Source of the DNA: Woeseia sp037968755
GTDB lineage: Bacteria; Pseudomonadota; Gammaproteobacteria; Steroidobacterales; Woeseiaceae
Length of the DNA: 64,000 bases
Direction: 5' to 3'
Assembly: GCA_037968755.1 (NCBI GenBank)
Contig: JBBKWB010000080.1
Location: 71,677 to 135,676 of the forward strand
Both the position numbers and the translations under genes were made by a program. A model generated the notes under the pieces. That model was not told the DNA's origin and ran no database searches. It saw only the letters and a program-made list of their open reading frames with translations. Shown piece after piece: positions 35,454 to 44,667 of the stretch (position 1 is the stretch's first letter; each line of letters opens with the position of its first letter).

Positions 35454-37010
35454 AGAGGGCTTACGCCGGGCCTGGCTCGCCTGTTCGAATGCAAACGCGA
35501 TATCGATCAACGCTTTCTCGCTGAATGCACCACCGATGAACGATAGGCCAACAGGCAGGCCGAATACCTCTCCTGCCGGAACGGTAATGCTGGCGTAGCC
35601 AGATATCGCTGCAAATGAAGAACTGCCAACGCTGAAATTATCGCCGTTGATGTGGTCTGTCATCCAGGCAGGTCCGTTCGAGGGAGCGACCAGCGCATCA
35701 AGTTTATGCTCGCGAAGCGCATTGTTGATCCCATCCTGGGAGATGCGTTTGCTCGTCGCCAGCGCTTCGAGATACGCGGTGTCAGTTAGCGGGCCTTTGG
35801 CCTCGGCGCTGTGCAGAAGTTCCTGACCGAAAAACGGCATGACCTCGTCGGCATTGCGGCTATTGAATTCGATCAGTTCCTGCAGGGATCGTATTGGCGT
35901 CGCAGACTCCTCGAAGTAATGATTCAGATCCGCTTTGAATTCATACAGTAGCACCTCGAATTCTGCATCACCCATGCCCGCGGTATCGATATTGACCGGA
36001 TCTACTACCTCGACACCCTGCTCGCGCAGCAACTCGATCGACTTCGTGAAAACGGCTTCCACCTGATCGTTGCGTCCGGCGCCACTGTAGCTGCGAAGCA
36101 CGCCGATTCGCTTGCCGCGCAATGCATCCGAACGCAAATCTGCTGCATAGTCCGGCAGCGCGGCGGGGCGGCCTGCGCTCGCGCTGTCATTGTCATCGCG
36201 CGTTGCAAGTGCATTCAACATTGTGGCTGCGTCGCGTACGGTTCGCGCCATGGGACCGGCTGTATCCTGGCTGTGTGCGATTGGAATAATGCCGTCACGG
36301 CTGACCAGACCGAGCGTCGGTTTGATGCCCACGATGCCGTTGATCGAAGCGGGACAAACGATCGAGCCATCCGTTTCCGTACCGACAGCCAACACGGCCA
36401 GGTTAGCCGAAACCGCAACTGCCGAACCTGCTGAGGAGCCGCAGGGATTGCGCAACGGATCATAGGCATTGGTCGTTTGGCCGCCAATGCTGCTCCAGCC
36501 GCTGGATGAATTGGTGGAACGAAAATTCGCCCACTCACTGAGGTTGGCTTTGGCAAGGATGACGGCTCCGGCTTCCCTGAGTCGCGCAACGATAAACGCG
36601 TCATCGGCGGCACGATGACCTGCCAGCGCCAGTGAGCCTGCACTGCTGGCCATATCATCGCCGGTATCAATGTTGGCTTTGAGCACCACAGGAATACCGT
36701 GCAGCGGACCGCGCACCCGACCATCCCTGCGCTCCTGATCCAGTCCGTCCGCAATCTCCTGTGCGTCCGGGTTGACCTCGATGATGGAGTTGAGCGTTAC
36801 GCCGTTGCGATCATGCGTATCAATGCGTTCAAGGTAATAGTCGGTGAGTGCGCGTGCCGACAACTCGCCGCTTTGCATGGCGTCCTGCAACTCGGCGATT
36901 GTTGCTTCTTCGTAGTTGCCGGTCGTTGCTGGAGCGCATGCCGCAAGCGCGACCATGGCGAGTAATACGAAAGCCTGGCGCAAGGATTTGAGGCCGTCAC
37001 GGTTTCTCAT
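35430..37010 (-). CDS. Amidase-signature family hydrolase, lipoprotein
   Basis: A 526-residue amidase with lipoprotein signal (MVALAACA). The Ser-cis-Ser-Lys catalytic system is visible: Lys in VVLKANIDTGD, the Gly/Ser-rich GSSAGSAVAVSANL, and the nucleophile in ETDGSIVCPAS. It probably hydrolyses amides in the periplasm; homologues include peptide amidases and glutamyl-tRNA amidotransferase subunit A relatives. The ATG at 37010 has GGAG upstream; an earlier in-frame start adds 27 unlikely residues. The last residues (RRKPSPASPQRP) come from a 25 bp direct repeat. Confidence 0.85.
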   Translation of the reverse strand: MRNRDGLKSLRQAFVLLAMVALAACAPATTGNYEEATIAELQDAMQSGELSARALTDYYLERIDTHDRNGVTLNSIIEVNPDAQEIADGLDQERRDGRVRGPLHGIPVVLKANIDTGDDMASSAGSLALAGHRAADDAFIVARLREAGAVILAKANLSEWANFRSTNSSSGWSSIGGQTTNAYDPLRNPCGSSAGSAVAVSANLAVLAVGTETDGSIVCPASINGIVGIKPTLGLVSRDGIIPIAHSQDTAGPMARTVRDAATMLNALATRDDNDSASAGRPAALPDYAADLRSDALRGKRIGVLRSYSGAGRNDQVEAVFTKSIELLREQGVEVVDPVNIDTAGMGDAEFEVLLYEFKADLNHYFEESATPIRSLQELIEFNSRNADEVMPFFGQELLHSAEAKGPLTDTAYLEALATSKRISQDGINNALREHKLDALVAPSNGPAWMTDHINGDNFSVGSSSFAAISGYASITVPAGEVFGLPVGLSFIGGAFSEKALIDIAFAFEQASQARRKPSPASPQRP

Positions 37011-37102
37011 CTTTTTATCTCCGCTTCTGCAAACCGGTGCCGAAACACACAGGTGATGATGCAGCCTAGATGGCGCACTAAGGCCGCGCAAGCGGAGTAA
37101 TA

Positions 37103-37891
37103 TCAGTCGGGCTTACGGAATCGCAGGACAAAGCGGTCTGTCTTGCCGCGTAAGTCGGGTTCGAATACGTTGCGGCTGTAGTCGTCCTGCATATTGCGTA
37201 GCAGATCGCTGCGGGCTTCCAGCCTGAATCCCGCTGCCTCGACTTCACTTATTACTATGGCCGGGTCGATCCGATGAGTTGTGCCGCCGGTTTCTTTTGG
37301 CGAGCCCGCCGCTGCGCTGTGATCGATGATGCCCAGTATCGCTCCTGGCCGCGCGCCCCGATACAGTTCTGCAAGGAGTTTGGTGCCATCCAGTTTTGGC
37401 CAGCCGCTCTCGGCGTCAACGAAATAGATGTCATGAAACGACAGCACCATTGAGATGGCGTCGAAACTGCCAGGAGCGAGTTTTAGCTCGTTATTCTCGG
37501 CAATCAGAATCTCGACGTTCGCCAGTCGATTGTCGGCATACCGAACACGGGTCTGTTCGCCGGCGAAGCCCTCATACGCCTTGTTTGTGTGTGCAACTAC
37601 TCTGCCTTTTGCACCAACTACGTTAGACAGTATTTCTGTGTAATAGCCGCCGCCCGAGAACAGGTCGAGCACGCGCATACCGGGCTTGAGCCCAAGGAAT
37701 TCCAGAACGGCAGCGGGCTTTCTGTCGACATCACGTTCGCGATCTTCCGCACTGCGTTGCGGATTGCTTACGGCGGCGGAATAGATATCGGCATTTGCTG
37801 CAGGAGCGGTATTTTCCGCTTCGGGTCCGGAGCAGGCAGCGAATAGCAGGGCGAAACTAGCAACAAGCAGCGGTGAAATATTCATGCTCAT
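37103..37891 (-). CDS. Putative class I SAM-dependent methyltransferase with lipoprotein signal
   Basis: A 262-residue protein with a signal peptide and lipobox (LLFAAC), followed by a methyltransferase-like domain: MRVLDLFSGGGYYTEIL is motif I, and later SFDAISMVLSFHDIYF and RGARPGAILGIIDHSA are the usual motif IV to VI regions. Extracytoplasmic proteins of this type are found in many Proteobacteria, but SAM is not expected in the periplasm, so activity there is uncertain. Two nearby ATG codons (37891 and 37885) are both possible. It lies just upstream of the amidase gene. Confidence 0.78.
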   Translation of the reverse strand: MSMNISPLLVASFALLFAACSGPEAENTAPAANADIYSAAVSNPQRSAEDRERDVDRKPAAVLEFLGLKPGMRVLDLFSGGGYYTEILSNVVGAKGRVVAHTNKAYEGFAGEQTRVRYADNRLANVEILIAENNELKLAPGSFDAISMVLSFHDIYFVDAESGWPKLDGTKLLAELYRGARPGAILGIIDHSAAAGSPKETGGTTHRIDPAIVISEVEAAGFRLEARSDLLRNMQDDYSRNVFEPDLRGKTDRFVLRFRKPD

Positions 37892-37973
37892 TCCCGTAAA
37901 GTTATATAGGAAGCTACGTTGCGGGATTTGACCTGAAGCTGATCCGGAAGTGCCCTGTTCGCCAGTAGCCAGG

Positions 37974-38045
37974 CAAATAAAAAGCCCCGCGACAATGTCG
38001 CGGGGCTAATCTCTCTTACAACAGAGAGGTAACTGGGAATCCATA
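37974..38045 (-). ncRNA. Candidate small RNA or 3' UTR ending in a strong intrinsic terminator
   Basis: On the minus strand an 11 bp GC-rich stem (GTCGCGGGGCT side at 37997-38007, AGCCCCGCGAC at 37983-37993) with a three-base loop is followed by TTTTTATTT, a textbook terminator. A second small stem (CTCTCT/AGAGAG, 38011-38028) precedes it. No protein gene ends close by; the nearest upstream minus-strand gene stops at 38463. It could end a small RNA started in the AT-rich stretch at 38050-38115, or a very long 3' UTR. A 12-codon frame (MDSQLPLCCKRD) ends right at the terminator, with no ribosome binding site seen. Confidence 0.5.
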
Positions 38046-38462
38046 AAACTGATACGAGACTTAATTATTATTATTAGATTCGGATCTTATTATTTTCTGA
38101 TTTTTATTCTTCTGGCGTCTAAATCCTGTTTGTCTCGTTGCAGTCTTGTGGGACCAGCTACACTTCGCTTGGGCAAGTCTTATAAAGCAAGACCTATGCC
38201 AGAAGTCATTTTCGGCAACATATTCAATTGCTTAATAGAAAAACCGGGCATCTCGGGTTTGCCGGAATGTCCCAGCTGTAAAAGAATTCGACAGCATTAT
38301 CTGCAACGCATCAGGTGCTCTGAAAACTCTGATTTGTAAGCTATTGAACAATAAGTAATTAAATTTCTCGTTGCGACGGGGCGACGGTCGTTGGGCAACG
38401 GCATTATGTCTAAAACCGTCGCCAATCGGAGACAGGGGCGCTATTTCGGTGCAACTGTCAAA
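38046..38462. other. AT-rich intergenic stretch without a supported gene
   Basis: About 400 nt between the amidohydrolase stop and the terminator near 38007. The 38050-38120 part is markedly AT-rich compared with its neighbours (TAATTATTATTATTAG and similar), the kind of DNA that holds a promoter. A 69-codon plus-strand frame at 38130-38339 has no ribosome binding site or recognisable motif, and I do not call it a gene. Confidence 0.5.
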
Positions 38463-40439
38463 TTATTCGACGGATTTCGGGCTGACTTTCTCCAGCAAGC
38501 TCGCCGTACTGAAAAATCGTCCGTCCAGTACGACCGCAACAACCTCTGCGGCATCGTTGATATTCCGCAGTGGGTCGCCGGCGACCAGGACCAGGTCGGC
38601 GCGCGCACCTGCTGCGATACGGCCAAGGCTGCTGCCGAGTCCCAGCGCACCGGCGGCGGCACCGGTTGCCGCATGCAGTACCTGGTACGGCGGCAAGCCT
38701 GCTGCCTGCAAGGCGAGCAATTCTGCCTGGGTGGCGAGTCCGGGTGCGATTCCGGAGGGGCGGCTGCCAACGACGACTGACGTATCGCCGTTGCCGAATT
38801 GCGCTGTGCTAACGAATCGCCGTGGCGTGTCCGACGCAGGCGACAGCAGTTTGGCCGGTGGCAAGCGGCGCAATGCCTGCAATCCCGGCGTTGCTGAGTC
38901 GGCGGAAGCGGATACCAGCACGAGGCGTTTGCCGTTTCCGAGTCGCATCAAATCAGCGTAGCGCTTGCCGAGCGGGGAGCGCGGCATGCTGGCAGTGCCC
39001 AGTAACAGGTCGGCATCAGTCGCGAACGCAGTGCTCCAGCTGTCAGCCAGCAGTGGGACCCCGTGTTTGCGCCAGGCGGCGCCTGTTTCCTGCAAATCGC
39101 TGTTGTTCTGCTCAAGTGCTGTAACGAGTCGTACGTTGGAGTTGCCGCGAGCCGTAGCGGCGTCTGCCACATCGGTTGCGCGCAGTAGACGTGGCCCCGG
39201 CAGGTCGTTGGATTGCCAGGCATTCGTTGCCAGACCAGGAGAGTCATCCGGAGTCACCAGAGTGGTGACGCCGAATGCCAGTAACAGCGGACCCAGCGCC
39301 TCTGGCTGTACGCTCGGCAGCCCGGCATAAACATCAACCAGACCAGGCATCACCGTTACATCGCCGATATCAAACACGACGGCATCATTATGATCGCGTT
39401 GCGATTCGACGGCTGTGATCACCCCGTCTTCGATGACGATATCGACGTTGCGTTGATAATCGACGCCGTGGCCGTCATACAAGCGCGGCGCTCTTACAAC
39501 TATTCGGCCCTTGGTAGTACTGGCAGGCAACGCTGGCGCCGTGCCAACAGGATGCTGTTCCGGCGTCGGCCTGCCGACGCCGGCGGAGAAGGGCAATACC
39601 CGGGAAGCGCGACTCGCAAACTTGCGAACCTTAATCTTGCCGTCGGCGGTGTACACAAACTGTGTGCGGTCGATCCAGCTCAATGCACCGGGAAAAAAGT
39701 CTTCTCCTGCGAACAGTTGTCGATCCAGCGGCGGATCAGACAAGATCGCCATGTCGACGCTGATACGCCCCGATTCGTGCTGTCGCAAAAACGTGATCAA
39801 CGTGTTGTCCGGACGCCAGGATGGTGCCAGCAACGGCGTTGCCGATTCGATGATAACTTTTGGCTCGGCCGCAAAACGTCGCACCATCAAGTACCAGCGG
39901 TCGTTCTCGTGGAGCACGTAGCAAAGATGGCGGCCGTCCGTGGACCACACGGGTTCCAGTTCATCGCCGGAATGGCTGCTTAGTCGGTAATCGAGGCCGC
40001 TCGCAAGATCGCGTTCCCAGATATCCAGACCGCTGTCGTGGCGTGCTGCCGCAAAGACGATGCGCTCTCCGGACGGATGCCAGTCTGCCAGCTGTTCGAA
40101 CTGGCCGGGCGGACTGAGCAGCGATGATTTGCCGTCGGCAACCGTCACTCGCCAAAGAGCAGTGCTGCCCGCGCTGCTTGCCTGGTAAAGAATACTGCGA
40201 CCGTCAGGTGACCAGCGTGGTCGTTGGGCAGCGCTGCGGCTGGACGTCAGCTGCTGCAGATCTCCGCCGCGCCCTGGTGCCGTCCAGATGTCGCCCAGCA
40301 GGTCGAGCGCGATGCGGCCGTCGCCGGGAAAGACGTCGGCCACAATATTGGTGCCTTCAGTAAGGCGCGGTTCCGCCGCGTTCAGGCTGCTCATCGCCGT
40401 CAGGAGGAGCGCTAGCAAACAGCACGGGCTACGAGTCAC
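38463..40439 (-). CDS. TolB-type beta-propeller/amidohydrolase-fold protein, metal site apparently lost
   Basis: A 658-residue exported protein (signal peptide ending ...SLNAAEP). Residues 30-290 form WD40/TolB-like repeats (RPRWSPDGRSILYQ, ADWHPSGERIVFAA, PVWSTDGRHLCYV). From about 305 an amidohydrolase fold begins (RIVVRAPRLYDGHG, VTVMPGLVDVYAGLP) and ends with RADLVLVAGDPLRNI. Where active relatives have a His-x-His pair after PGLVD, this protein has VYAGL, and the usual late GTD is GSRPSG. It is therefore probably not a metal-dependent hydrolase. It is shorter than many two-domain relatives of about 1000 residues. Confidence 0.8.
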   Translation of the reverse strand: MTRSPCCLLALLLTAMSSLNAAEPRLTEGTNIVADVFPGDGRIALDLLGDIWTAPGRGGDLQQLTSSRSAAQRPRWSPDGRSILYQASSAGSTALWRVTVADGKSSLLSPPGQFEQLADWHPSGERIVFAAARHDSGLDIWERDLASGLDYRLSSHSGDELEPVWSTDGRHLCYVLHENDRWYLMVRRFAAEPKVIIESATPLLAPSWRPDNTLITFLRQHESGRISVDMAILSDPPLDRQLFAGEDFFPGALSWIDRTQFVYTADGKIKVRKFASRASRVLPFSAGVGRPTPEQHPVGTAPALPASTTKGRIVVRAPRLYDGHGVDYQRNVDIVIEDGVITAVESQRDHNDAVVFDIGDVTVMPGLVDVYAGLPSVQPEALGPLLLAFGVTTLVTPDDSPGLATNAWQSNDLPGPRLLRATDVADAATARGNSNVRLVTALEQNNSDLQETGAAWRKHGVPLLADSWSTAFATDADLLLGTASMPRSPLGKRYADLMRLGNGKRLVLVSASADSATPGLQALRRLPPAKLLSPASDTPRRFVSTAQFGNGDTSVVVGSRPSGIAPGLATQAELLALQAAGLPPYQVLHAATGAAAGALGLGSSLGRIAAGARADLVLVAGDPLRNINDAAEVVAVVLDGRFFSTASLLEKVSPKSVE

Positions 40440-40617
40440 CGGTCACCTGTACGTAGCTGAGCTCATTGCCTTCGCAGGCAAAAGTAACCTGCATGGGCCG
40501 GCAGCATATCTGGCAATCCTCAACATAGGATTGATCGCCTGCCGACAAATCCAACAAGATGTGCATTGCTTCGCCGCAGTAGGGGCAATGGATGCGCTGC
40601 TCGATTAATTGGCTCAT
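40429..40617 (-). CDS. CPXCG-motif cysteine-rich zinc-ribbon protein
   Basis: A 62-residue protein with two Cys pairs, CPYCGE at the N-terminus and CQICCRPMQ in the middle, forming a probable zinc ribbon of the CPXCG-motif family. Function unknown. It overlaps the beta-propeller gene by 11 nt and follows pdxH by 11 nt, so the three probably form one transcript. Confidence 0.85.
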   Translation of the reverse strand: MSQLIEQRIHCPYCGEAMHILLDLSAGDQSYVEDCQICCRPMQVTFACEGNELSYVQVTGDS

Positions 40618-40628
40618 TACCGATGCTG

Positions 40629-41327
40629 TCAGGGTTGCAAGCGGCTGCGACTCCAGCCGCCGGCAGCAAAGCCGCCATCCGGGTTCTTATCCAGTGTACG
40701 TTCCCAGCGGGCACGATCGTGAACGCGATCGCCACCTTCCACCCACAATTCGATCGCTGCAATCCAGATACGGAAGCCGCCCCAATGCGGTGGGCGTGCA
40801 ATGGCCGGTGGCTTGCCGCTGGCGAGTACGCTGGTGTCGTCACCCAGTTTGATCCCGAGCGATTCCGCTCGCTCGCGCAGCTGTACGACCAGCTTGTCCC
40901 GCGACGCAATCGGTTGGCTTTGATCAGAGCCCCACGCACCGAGTTGGCTGCCCCAGTCGCGGGTCGCGAAGTAGGCGTCGCTTTCAGCGCCAGGCGATCG
41001 CACAGCGCGGCCCTCAACGCGAATCTGTCTGCCGAGGGAATCCCAATGCATCACTGTTGCCACACGGGGATGCTCGCTGAGCTCGCTCGCCTTGTGCGAC
41101 TGGTAATTGGTGTAGAACACCAGGTAACCGGGATCAGCAATGAATGCCTTGCACAAAACGATTCGTGCGGAAGGCTGCTGGTCAGTGCCGACAGTGGTCA
41201 GGGTCATCGCATTCGGATTGCGTTGATCCGACCTGCGTTGCGCCTCTGTGAACCATTCGTGCGCCAACGGCAATGGATTCTCGGGAAGTGTTTCTGGTAG
41301 TCGGTCGTGCATAAACTTCGTACTCAC
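40629..41327 (-). CDS. pdxH: Pyridoxamine 5'-phosphate oxidase
   Basis: The enzyme (232 residues) is an FMN enzyme that oxidises pyridoxamine or pyridoxine phosphate to PLP. Landmarks are RIVLCKAFIADPGYLVFYTNY, FNM-binding neighbourhood QIRVEGRAV, PPHWGGFRI, and the diagnostic C-terminus WSRSRLQP. The GTG start at 41327 is the most upstream; an ATG five codons in is also possible. PLP made here is handled by YggS elsewhere in the window. Confidence 0.94.
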   Translation of the reverse strand: MSTKFMHDRLPETLPENPLPLAHEWFTEAQRRSDQRNPNAMTLTTVGTDQQPSARIVLCKAFIADPGYLVFYTNYQSHKASELSEHPRVATVMHWDSLGRQIRVEGRAVRSPGAESDAYFATRDWGSQLGAWGSDQSQPIASRDKLVVQLRERAESLGIKLGDDTSVLASGKPPAIARPPHWGGFRIWIAAIELWVEGGDRVHDRARWERTLDKNPDGGFAAGGWSRSRLQP

Positions 41328-41401
41328 GGTGTTCGCCTGAACGTCGACAACATGTCGACTATGTGACCTGCGCGGAGAGTAACAGACCGCATTGACGCCA
41401 T

Positions 41402-42922
41402 CTATCGGCCGGCGATCGAAGTGCCACCGGCGCGCCGCGGGTCGGCGGCTATGTCGAATCCTTCGGTTGCGGAATACAGCGCAGCACCGACGCCGCCAAA
41501 GTACATGTTCAGTCCAGGATAGCGGGTAACCGGCATGGATTGCGACGGCAGGTCGAGACTCGGCTCGGCGGCCAGCCGGTCGTTTTCCTCGCCAACTTCG
41601 ACGTGAACCCGCGGCGCATCGACAGCGTCCCGCAACGGCATGCCGCGATACATGAAGTTAACCAGGAATTGCTGCAGTGCCGTGGTAATGCGATCAGCAC
41701 CAGGAGAGCCGAAGGCGAGCACGCTGTCTTTGCGACGAGCGGCGCCGGGAGTCATGTTGGACGGCAGTCGGCGGCCCGGCGGGCCAGCGTCAAAGCCGCG
41801 CCGGTTTAGTTCCAGTTCGCCAAGACAATTGTTCAGCCAAAGGCCAGTGCCTGCCGGCATTTCGCCCGAGCCATAGCCGGCAGATGCAGTTATGGCACAG
41901 GCGTTGCCTGCGCTGTCGACCGCCGAAGTGTGAACCGTAGACGCGGACTGCCAGCTACCTGGAATTGCGAGGTCATCCAGCAGGGCCAGGAATTCGTTGC
42001 AGGCCGCCTCAATGTCATCGCTGCGATCAAGCTTGTTGCGTCGATAGCCTAACGCTGAACGCTGCAAGCGAATAATTTTCAGCAAGGACTGTTCATCCCA
42101 TCTTCCGGCGGTCGAGTCGCGAAAGCCGCTGATCAGAGCGCTGAGCATGGTGCCGCCAACAGCGGGTGGCGGGTTGCTGGCAATGTGCCAGTCCGCCAGC
42201 GTACTGCGCAGGCAGGGCCGGGGAATCGCGGTATAACGGCTGAGATCGTCGCGACAGAGCCTGCCGCCAGCAGCTTGCACATGATTTGCGATAGCGGCGG
42301 CAATCTCGCCTCGATAAAAACTCTCACTTCCGGTTCTGGCAATTTCATCGAGTGTGTCAGCCAGATGCGGCACGATGATTCGTTCGCCAGCCGTACGTAA
42401 CGTGTCGGCGCTGTCATGCAGCGCTCTGTGACCGTCGGCACTGCGGCCGAAAATGGATTGCCCGGAGTATTCCAGGTAGTAATGGGAAGCAGTCGACAAA
42501 GGAAAACCTGACCGCGCGCAGTCGATCGCTGGTTTGACGATCTGTGACCACGCAATCTCGCCATAGCGGGTTGCCGCTAACTCGAGGGCGGCGAGTGCGC
42601 CCGGCACAGCCACCGACGGCGCGCCTACCAGCGTACGAACTCCACCGCCGTATTCCATGTCGACGGCGATCTCCTGCAAAGGCTTGTCGGTACCCGCGTA
42701 TCCCGGTACAGCAACGTTGCCGTCGATCGTTAACGGATCCGATTCCGCAGGCCAAATCGTCACAAACGCGCCGCCGGCGAGCGCGCATACGCCAGGCTCG
42801 GTATTCATAGCAACGAGCGCTGCCGCGATGGCGCAGTCGACAGCATTACCGCCGTCGTCCGCAACTTGCGCTGCGGCCTCAGCCGCGATTGTCGAGCTGG
42901 TAGCGGTGGCGACGCGTGTCAT
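41402..42922 (-). CDS. Gamma-glutamyltransferase family protein without signal peptide
   Basis: A 506-residue Ntn-hydrolase of the gamma-glutamyltranspeptidase family. The N-terminal part has GGNAVDCAIAAALVAMNTEPG, and the autocatalytic Thr that would start the small subunit is in SASTVHTSAVDSAGNACAIT. After that come LNNCLGELELN and AFGSPGADRI. Classical periplasmic GGT proteins carry a signal peptide; this one starts straight with the enzyme fold, so it may be cytoplasmic and have another gamma-glutamyl or cephalosporin-like substrate. It is 24 nt from the adhC stop, on the same strand. Confidence 0.82.
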   Translation of the reverse strand: MTRVATATSSTIAAEAAAQVADDGGNAVDCAIAAALVAMNTEPGVCALAGGAFVTIWPAESDPLTIDGNVAVPGYAGTDKPLQEIAVDMEYGGGVRTLVGAPSVAVPGALAALELAATRYGEIAWSQIVKPAIDCARSGFPLSTASHYYLEYSGQSIFGRSADGHRALHDSADTLRTAGERIIVPHLADTLDEIARTGSESFYRGEIAAAIANHVQAAGGRLCRDDLSRYTAIPRPCLRSTLADWHIASNPPPAVGGTMLSALISGFRDSTAGRWDEQSLLKIIRLQRSALGYRRNKLDRSDDIEAACNEFLALLDDLAIPGSWQSASTVHTSAVDSAGNACAITASAGYGSGEMPAGTGLWLNNCLGELELNRRGFDAGPPGRRLPSNMTPGAARRKDSVLAFGSPGADRITTALQQFLVNFMYRGMPLRDAVDAPRVHVEVGEENDRLAAEPSLDLPSQSMPVTRYPGLNMYFGGVGAALYSATEGFDIAADPRRAGGTSIAGR

Positions 42923-42946
42923 CAGGTACTGCTTGTCAGCACGGTG

Positions 42947-44056
42947 TCAAAAATGAATGACAGTGCGGATGCTCTTGCCCTCATGCATCAAATCAAAGGC
43001 CTTGTTGATATCTTCCAGTGGCATTGTGTGTGTGATGAACTCGTCTACCTTGATTTCGCCATTCATGTATTGATCGACCATACCGGGCAGTTGCGTTTTG
43101 CCACGTGTACCGCCAAATGCTGTACCACGCCAAACGCGACCGGTAACCAACTGGAATGGCCGCGTCGAGATTTCTTGCCCCGCGCCCGCAACACCAACTA
43201 TGACCGATTCGCCCCAGCCTTTGTGACAACACTCCAGGGCGGCGCGCATCAGGTTGACGTTGCCAATGCATTCGAATGAATAGTCGACTCCGCCGTTTGT
43301 CATTTCGACAATGACGTCCTGAATCGGCGCATCATGGTCTTTCGGGTTCACGGTGTCCGTCGCCCCCATTTGCCGCGCGAGTTCGAATTTGCTCTCATTA
43401 ATATCGATGGCAATGATGCGTCCGGCCTTAGCCATCAATGCACCCTGGATAGCGCTTAGACCGACACCGCCAAGACCGAACACGGCAACAGTGGCGCCGG
43501 GCTCAACTTTCGCGGTGTTGATCACGGCACCGATGCCGGTGGTGATGCCGCAGCCCAACAGGCAGATTTTTTCCAGCGGTGCCTTCTTGCTGACTTTTGC
43601 AAGGGAGATTGCCGGTAGTACCCCGTACTCACTAAATGTCGACGTACCCATATAGTGAAAGATGGGCTTGCCGTTCAGTGAGAAACGACTGGTACCGTCG
43701 GGCATCAATCCCTGCCCCTGGGTTACGCGGATTGCCTGGCACAGGTTGGTCTTGCCGGACGTGCAAAAACTGCAGGCACCGCATTCCGGCGTGTACAGCG
43801 GAATGACGTGGTCGCCGACTTTAATATCTTTCACTCCTGCGCCTACTTCTTCAACGACGGCCCCACCTTCGTGGCCCAGTACCGACGGAAACAGGCCTTC
43901 CGGATCTTCACCGGACAGCGTAAAGGCATCGGTGTGACAAACGCCGGTTGCAACATTGCGGATCAGGACTTCACCAGCTTGCGGGCCCGCAAGATCAAGG
44001 GTTGCTATCTCCAGGGGTTTGCCTGCTTCGAAGGCAACAGCGGCGCGGGTCTTCAT
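42947..44056 (-). CDS. adhC: S-(hydroxymethyl)glutathione dehydrogenase, class III alcohol dehydrogenase
   Basis: A 369-residue zinc enzyme that oxidises the formaldehyde-glutathione adduct. Catalytic zinc site residues lie in TGVCHTDAFTLSG and GHEGGAVVEEVG; the structural zinc cluster is in CGACSFCTSGKTNLC. The NAD-binding GLGGVGLSAIQGALMAKAG follows. The ATG at 44056 is preceded by AGGAG. The downstream S-formylglutathione hydrolase that often follows is absent. The enzyme is also known to reduce S-nitrosoglutathione. Alternative name frmA. Confidence 0.95.
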   Translation of the reverse strand: MKTRAAVAFEAGKPLEIATLDLAGPQAGEVLIRNVATGVCHTDAFTLSGEDPEGLFPSVLGHEGGAVVEEVGAGVKDIKVGDHVIPLYTPECGACSFCTSGKTNLCQAIRVTQGQGLMPDGTSRFSLNGKPIFHYMGTSTFSEYGVLPAISLAKVSKKAPLEKICLLGCGITTGIGAVINTAKVEPGATVAVFGLGGVGLSAIQGALMAKAGRIIAIDINESKFELARQMGATDTVNPKDHDAPIQDVIVEMTNGGVDYSFECIGNVNLMRAALECCHKGWGESVIVGVAGAGQEISTRPFQLVTGRVWRGTAFGGTRGKTQLPGMVDQYMNGEIKVDEFITHTMPLEDINKAFDLMHEGKSIRTVIHF

Positions 44057-44263
44057 CGTTGTGAACTCCTGTTCTTGGTTGTCGTTGCGCGAGGAAGGAA
44101 TGGTCGCATGATTGCCGGGTTGTCGGTAGGGGTGCCAGTAGCGTTGTGCTGCGCCGTTCAGTAAGCGTTCAGAATCACTGCGAAAACAGTGCTTTGCATT
44201 AAGCATGGGTTCATGAGCGGCAGTCTAGTCTGGGCCCGTAATCACGCAAAGGAGGCCAAGGCC

Positions 44264-44632
44264 ATGCGAATCACTAACTCTCGAATACTGCCCTTCGCGC
44301 TGCTGGCCGCGTCACTGTTTGTTGTCGCACAGCCGGCTAACGCGCACGACTCGCGCTACGACCGTTATCAACGCTATGAGCATGCGCCGTTGCATGCCAA
44401 TCAGCATCGTGCACCGCTGCCGTACTGGTTGCGCTCCAATTATGACTTCGTGCGCTGGTATGACCTGAACCGATACGGTTTCGGAATTGATATCAGCTGG
44501 AAGCGCGTGTACTACGACTATGAGCGCGATCATCGCTACCATCGCAAGTACCAAGCGCGAAAGAAAGCGTACCGGGATGATCGCCGCCGCTACGATAAGA
44601 AACGCAAGTCGCGTAATAAACGGCACCACTGA
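44264..44632 (+). CDS. Small secreted, very basic Tyr/Arg/His-rich protein of unknown function
   Basis: A 122-residue protein with a clear signal peptide (ILPFALLAASLFVVAQPANA). The mature part starts HDSRYDRYQRYEH and ends in a polybasic tail (KKAYRDDRRRYDKKRKSRNK). The middle FVRWYDLNRYGFGIDISWKRVYY loosely recalls RcnB-type periplasmic proteins of Ni/Co homeostasis, but I would not assign it. The ATG at 44264 has AAGGAGG ahead of it. It is divergent from adhC. Confidence 0.75.
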   Translation: MRITNSRILPFALLAASLFVVAQPANAHDSRYDRYQRYEHAPLHANQHRAPLPYWLRSNYDFVRWYDLNRYGFGIDISWKRVYYDYERDHRYHRKYQARKKAYRDDRRRYDKKRKSRNKRHH

Positions 44633-44667
44633 CCGGCCAACCACCGGTAGCACATTATGGTTTCAGT

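Noticed and set aside
38130..38339. 69-codon plus-strand open frame in the AT-rich gap
   Set aside because: No ribosome binding site, no known motif, Cys/Arg-rich random-looking composition and no operon context.
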